Source of the DNA: Burkholderiaceae bacterium
Lineage (GTDB): Bacteria > Pseudomonadota > Gammaproteobacteria > Burkholderiales > Burkholderiaceae_C
Length of the DNA stretch: 64,000 nucleotides
Direction of reading: 5' to 3'
NCBI GenBank assembly: GCA_026125795.1
Contig: JAHCKM010000003.1
Location: 124,001 to 188,000, forward strand
The notes under the pieces were generated by a model. That model had not been told where the DNA came from. It was given only the letters and a program-made list of their open reading frames with translations, and did no database searches. This document shows positions 61,659 to 64,000 of the stretch, piece by piece (the stretch's first letter is position 1; each line of letters begins with the position of its first letter). The position numbers and the translations under genes were made by a program.

Positions 61659-64000
61659 GGTTGGACGATTCGCGGGTCGTGACGATGATCGTGGGATCGG
61701 TTGCGTCGGGCGTCAGGCGGGTGGTCCGGCCGAGTTCGTACGTCACGCCTGTCTCCAGGGCCCAGCGCTGCCAGCCACGGTAAGTGACGCGCAGCCCCGG
61801 GGTCCAGCGCTGGTTCTTCGTCGTGCCGTCGGGCGTGCGGTCTCGGTAGTACTGCAGCGACGGCTCGAACTGCCAATGCTCGGCGAGCACCGACGAGTTA
61901 TTGTAGGAGACGAGGATGCCATCCAGGCTCTGGCTGTGGATCGCGGTGCCCGACAGGACGTGCGTGTCGCGGCTGGAGTACAGGTTGAGACCGATCAGCT
62001 GGCCGCTCACCGTGTAGATGTTGCCGGTGGCCGGACGCCCGTTCTCGAAGCCGGCCACCTCGGGCACCGGGGGGATGGCGCCGGTGTTGATCAGTTGCGC
62101 GCTGGCGCCGATCTGCCAGGTCTGCGTCACCGGACGCGTGACGCCGACCTGAGCCTGCGTCACATACGGCGTCGTGCGCTTGATCTGGTCGCGCAGCTCG
62201 GGCACGGTCAGCGGCGGCGGCCCGGTCAGCTTGTCCTGGATGCGGTTGTAGAGCGCGCCCGTCACCGGGTCGGCGAAGGTCAGCGCATTGCCCAGTGCCA
62301 GCAGCGTCAGCGCGCGCCGGTCGTACAGCACGTTGAAGACGGTGGCGTCCTCGAGCACCAGCGTGCCTTGCACGGTGGCGATGTTCAGACCCTTGATTGC
62401 GGTGTCGTAGTCGAACTGCGAAAAGACCGACGCGCCGCCTTTGAAGTAGCGCATCTCGATGCCGACCGCCTGCCGATCGACCTCGCTGTCGATGCGCTGC
62501 TGGATGGCGTACAGGCCGGCACCGAAATTCGGCAGCAGCCCTTCGGCGTCAAGCGACACGCCGGCGAAGCGGCGCCTGGAATCGAAATACTTGTCGGCAG
62601 GCATGCCACCGACGGCGCCCAGCTTGATCTTGGGGCGCACCAGGTAGCTTGCTGCCACGCCGTCAAAACGACCCAGCACGCCGCCGCCTTGCGGCGACTG
62701 CCGGCCCAGCCGTACCGCGTAGCCATCGGCCAGCGACTTGTAGTCGAAGTACAGCGAAGACAGCCGGTTCTTGCTCTTGTCGCTGCGCTCCAGATCCGTG
62801 GTGTACGAGTCGCGCAGGACGAAGCGCATGTCGCGATCGCCGTTGCGCTGGCGCCAGGTGAGGTCAACGTCGTTGAGCAGCTGCCGTGCCTTGTCCGACG
62901 AGAGCAGCGGGTCGCCAGCGACCTGCGGCACGCCGGCGACCGCCGAGTCCTTGAAGTCCTGGCTGCGCACCTTGCCGTTTCCGCCGTAGTAGTACATCGA
63001 CACCGAGCCGGTGGTGGTGGTCTCGGTCGGCGGCTTCGGGCGTGCATCGGGTGCCGGCGCGGCCGCGGGCAATGCGGCGAGCTCGCGCCGCACCCGCTCG
63101 CTGCCTTCGCCTCTCGGGTAGAGCTGCAGATAGGTTTCGAACTCGATGCGCGCGCGGGCCACGTCACCCATGCGCGCGCGCGTGACGCCGGCCAGCTCTT
63201 GCGCCGCGCGCGTCTGGCTGTTGGGCGGCAGGTTCAACAGCTCGTTCAGTGCATCCAGCGCGGCCGCATGCTGTCCCTGGGTGAGCGCCGCCTGCGCCGT
63301 GCTGAACAACGCGGCCGCCTTGGTCTCGACCTCGGCGCTGGACAGCACCACCGGCTCGGGTGTTGGCGCCGGCACAGCAACGGACGGCGCTTGCGGTACG
63401 GCAGGCGCCGGAGCCGGTGCTGGCGCGGGCACCGGCGCGGCCATCGGAGGCGCGGGCGGCTGCGTCGCCTGTGCCGCGGGTGCAGGCGCTGCAGCGGTGG
63501 TGGTCTGCGCCGTGGCGACGACGCGCGCCTCCGGAAACGCCGACAACTGACGCAGCGCCGCTTCGGCCTGCGTGCGTGTGGCGAAGTGCCCGAGGTGGAT
63601 CTCGTGGCGCAGCCTGCCGTCGACCACGCGCTGCGCGGTGAACACGTCGTAACTTTGCAGGCCACGCGGAATCATGGTGGTGAGCTGCAGGTTGCGATCG
63701 GCAGACGACTGCAGCACGATCACGAAGCGACGCTCGCCCTCGGGGAGCGTGGCCGGCGTCAACGGCGCCGCCGGCGCCGTTGGCACGCCTGTCGTGGGCT
63801 GCGGCGGCGGTGGTGCTGCCGGAGTCGGTTGCGGCCGCACGGGCGCCGCCCGCAGCGCCGACACGGCGGCGCCGACCCCTTCGAAGACGATCTCGATGCT
63901 GCGGTTGCCGGAGCCGGCGCGCACCGCCACACGGGTGGCGTCGGCCGTGCGCATCACCAGCTTGCGGCCGCGCTCGCCGCGCTCCGGCTCGTCGGCGATC
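61621..64000 (-). CDS. SPOR-like/TPR/beta-barrel outer-membrane protein, 5' part off the right edge
   Basis: The frame is open to the right edge, so the N-terminus is missing; about 793 residues are visible. In order: a short region ending IEIVFEGVGA, a Pro-rich linker, a SPOR-like domain (RRFVIVLQSS...IHLGHFATRTQAEAALRQL), a Pro/Ala linker with repeated AP, two or three TPR-like repeats, then about 450 residues of alternating strands ending in SLGARYEF, a typical beta-barrel C-terminal Phe. The architecture recalls BcsC-like exopolysaccharide export proteins, but no synthase gene adjoins. Its function is unknown. The 3' end runs into ccmA. Confidence 0.8.
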   Translation of the reverse strand, partial: IADEPERGERGRKLVMRTADATRVAVRAGSGNRSIEIVFEGVGAAVSALRAAPVRPQPTPAAPPPPQPTTGVPTAPAAPLTPATLPEGERRFVIVLQSSADRNLQLTTMIPRGLQSYDVFTAQRVVDGRLRHEIHLGHFATRTQAEAALRQLSAFPEARVVATAQTTTAAAPAPAAQATQPPAPPMAAPVPAPAPAPAPAVPQAPSVAVPAPTPEPVVLSSAEVETKAAALFSTAQAALTQGQHAAALDALNELLNLPPNSQTRAAQELAGVTRARMGDVARARIEFETYLQLYPRGEGSERVRRELAALPAAAPAPDARPKPPTETTTTGSVSMYYYGGNGKVRSQDFKDSAVAGVPQVAGDPLLSSDKARQLLNDVDLTWRQRNGDRDMRFVLRDSYTTDLERSDKSKNRLSSLYFDYKSLADGYAVRLGRQSPQGGGVLGRFDGVAASYLVRPKIKLGAVGGMPADKYFDSRRRFAGVSLDAEGLLPNFGAGLYAIQQRIDSEVDRQAVGIEMRYFKGGASVFSQFDYDTAIKGLNIATVQGTLVLEDATVFNVLYDRRALTLLALGNALTFADPVTGALYNRIQDKLTGPPPLTVPELRDQIKRTTPYVTQAQVGVTRPVTQTWQIGASAQLINTGAIPPVPEVAGFENGRPATGNIYTVSGQLIGLNLYSSRDTHVLSGTAIHSQSLDGILVSYNNSSVLAEHWQFEPSLQYYRDRTPDGTTKNQRWTPGLRVTYRGWQRWALETGVTYELGRTTRLTPDATDPTIIVTTRESSNRVNYSLGARYEF

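Noticed and set aside
63390..63490. GC-rich quasi-repeat that could be a DNA minisatellite
   Set aside because: It encodes the Ala-Pro linker of the barrel protein in frame; the repetition is explained by the amino-acid composition.

Overview
The window is 64 kb of very GC-rich chromosome with tightly packed genes, many joined by ATGA or GTGA overlaps. Bug/TctC-type periplasmic binding proteins, a complete CcmABCDEFGHI cytochrome c maturation operon, the trxB / Crp-type regulator / ftsK / lolA / rarA neighbourhood and the general gene content point to a betaproteobacterium of the order Burkholderiales, probably the Rubrivivax-Leptothrix-Ideonella (Sphaerotilaceae) group. That placement is an inference from gene content; no rRNA is present. 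I saw no prophage, insertion sequence, CRISPR array or plasmid gene.

Layout. 1-3722: two divergent peptidases (an S9 prolyl oligopeptidase cut by the left edge, and oligopeptidase A). 3726-6770: an orphan hybrid histidine kinase with five PAS-like segments. 6894-13115: a same-strand metabolic block with a biotinyl/carboxyltransferase fusion, a core MetE-like (MesD-like) methionine synthase overlapping a 2-oxoglutarate/Fe(II) dioxygenase, a PLP ammonia-lyase and an S10 carboxypeptidase. 13116-15733: crotonase, diguanylate cyclase and RluA-type pseudouridine synthase on the minus strand. 16111-28856: housekeeping genes (rsgA, trpS, purN, rsmB-like, desaturase, rpmBG, trxB, Crp-type regulator, ftsK, lolA, rarA). 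28970-32601: livHMGF without a binding-protein gene.

32805-41643 is a six-gene carbohydrate operon: GH1 beta-glucosidase, a PF10091/GH144-like exported glucanase, an ABC binding protein, two CUT1 permeases and a 1017-residue exported discoidin/six-hairpin glycosidase. No ATPase gene accompanies it. A reasonable model is extracytoplasmic cutting of a beta-glucan, possibly beta-1,2, then uptake and cytoplasmic hydrolysis. 41657-49635 holds a Bug binding protein with an iron-sulfur flavoreductase, an SDR, a DegP-like protein that has lost two catalytic residues, a rhomboid protease six bases behind a tRNA-Leu, cysM, a Nudix hydrolase, a TusA-like protein and galU. 49723-54486 holds a degenerate 2-hydroxyacid dehydrogenase homologue, valS and guaC. 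54596-61658 is the ccm operon, ending in a clear intrinsic terminator. The last gene, cut by the right edge, is a SPOR-like/TPR/beta-barrel protein that runs into ccmA.

The most unusual non-coding signal is a family of intergenic hairpin mosaics. A 76-bp unit in perfect tandem at 45841-45992 has a third, inverted copy at 58841-58901, and the stems differ between copies by compensated base changes. A related 41-nt element occurs identically at 31802 and 48446. The most interesting gene pairing is the MesD-like synthase with an O2-dependent dioxygenase in place of the expected DUF1852 partner.
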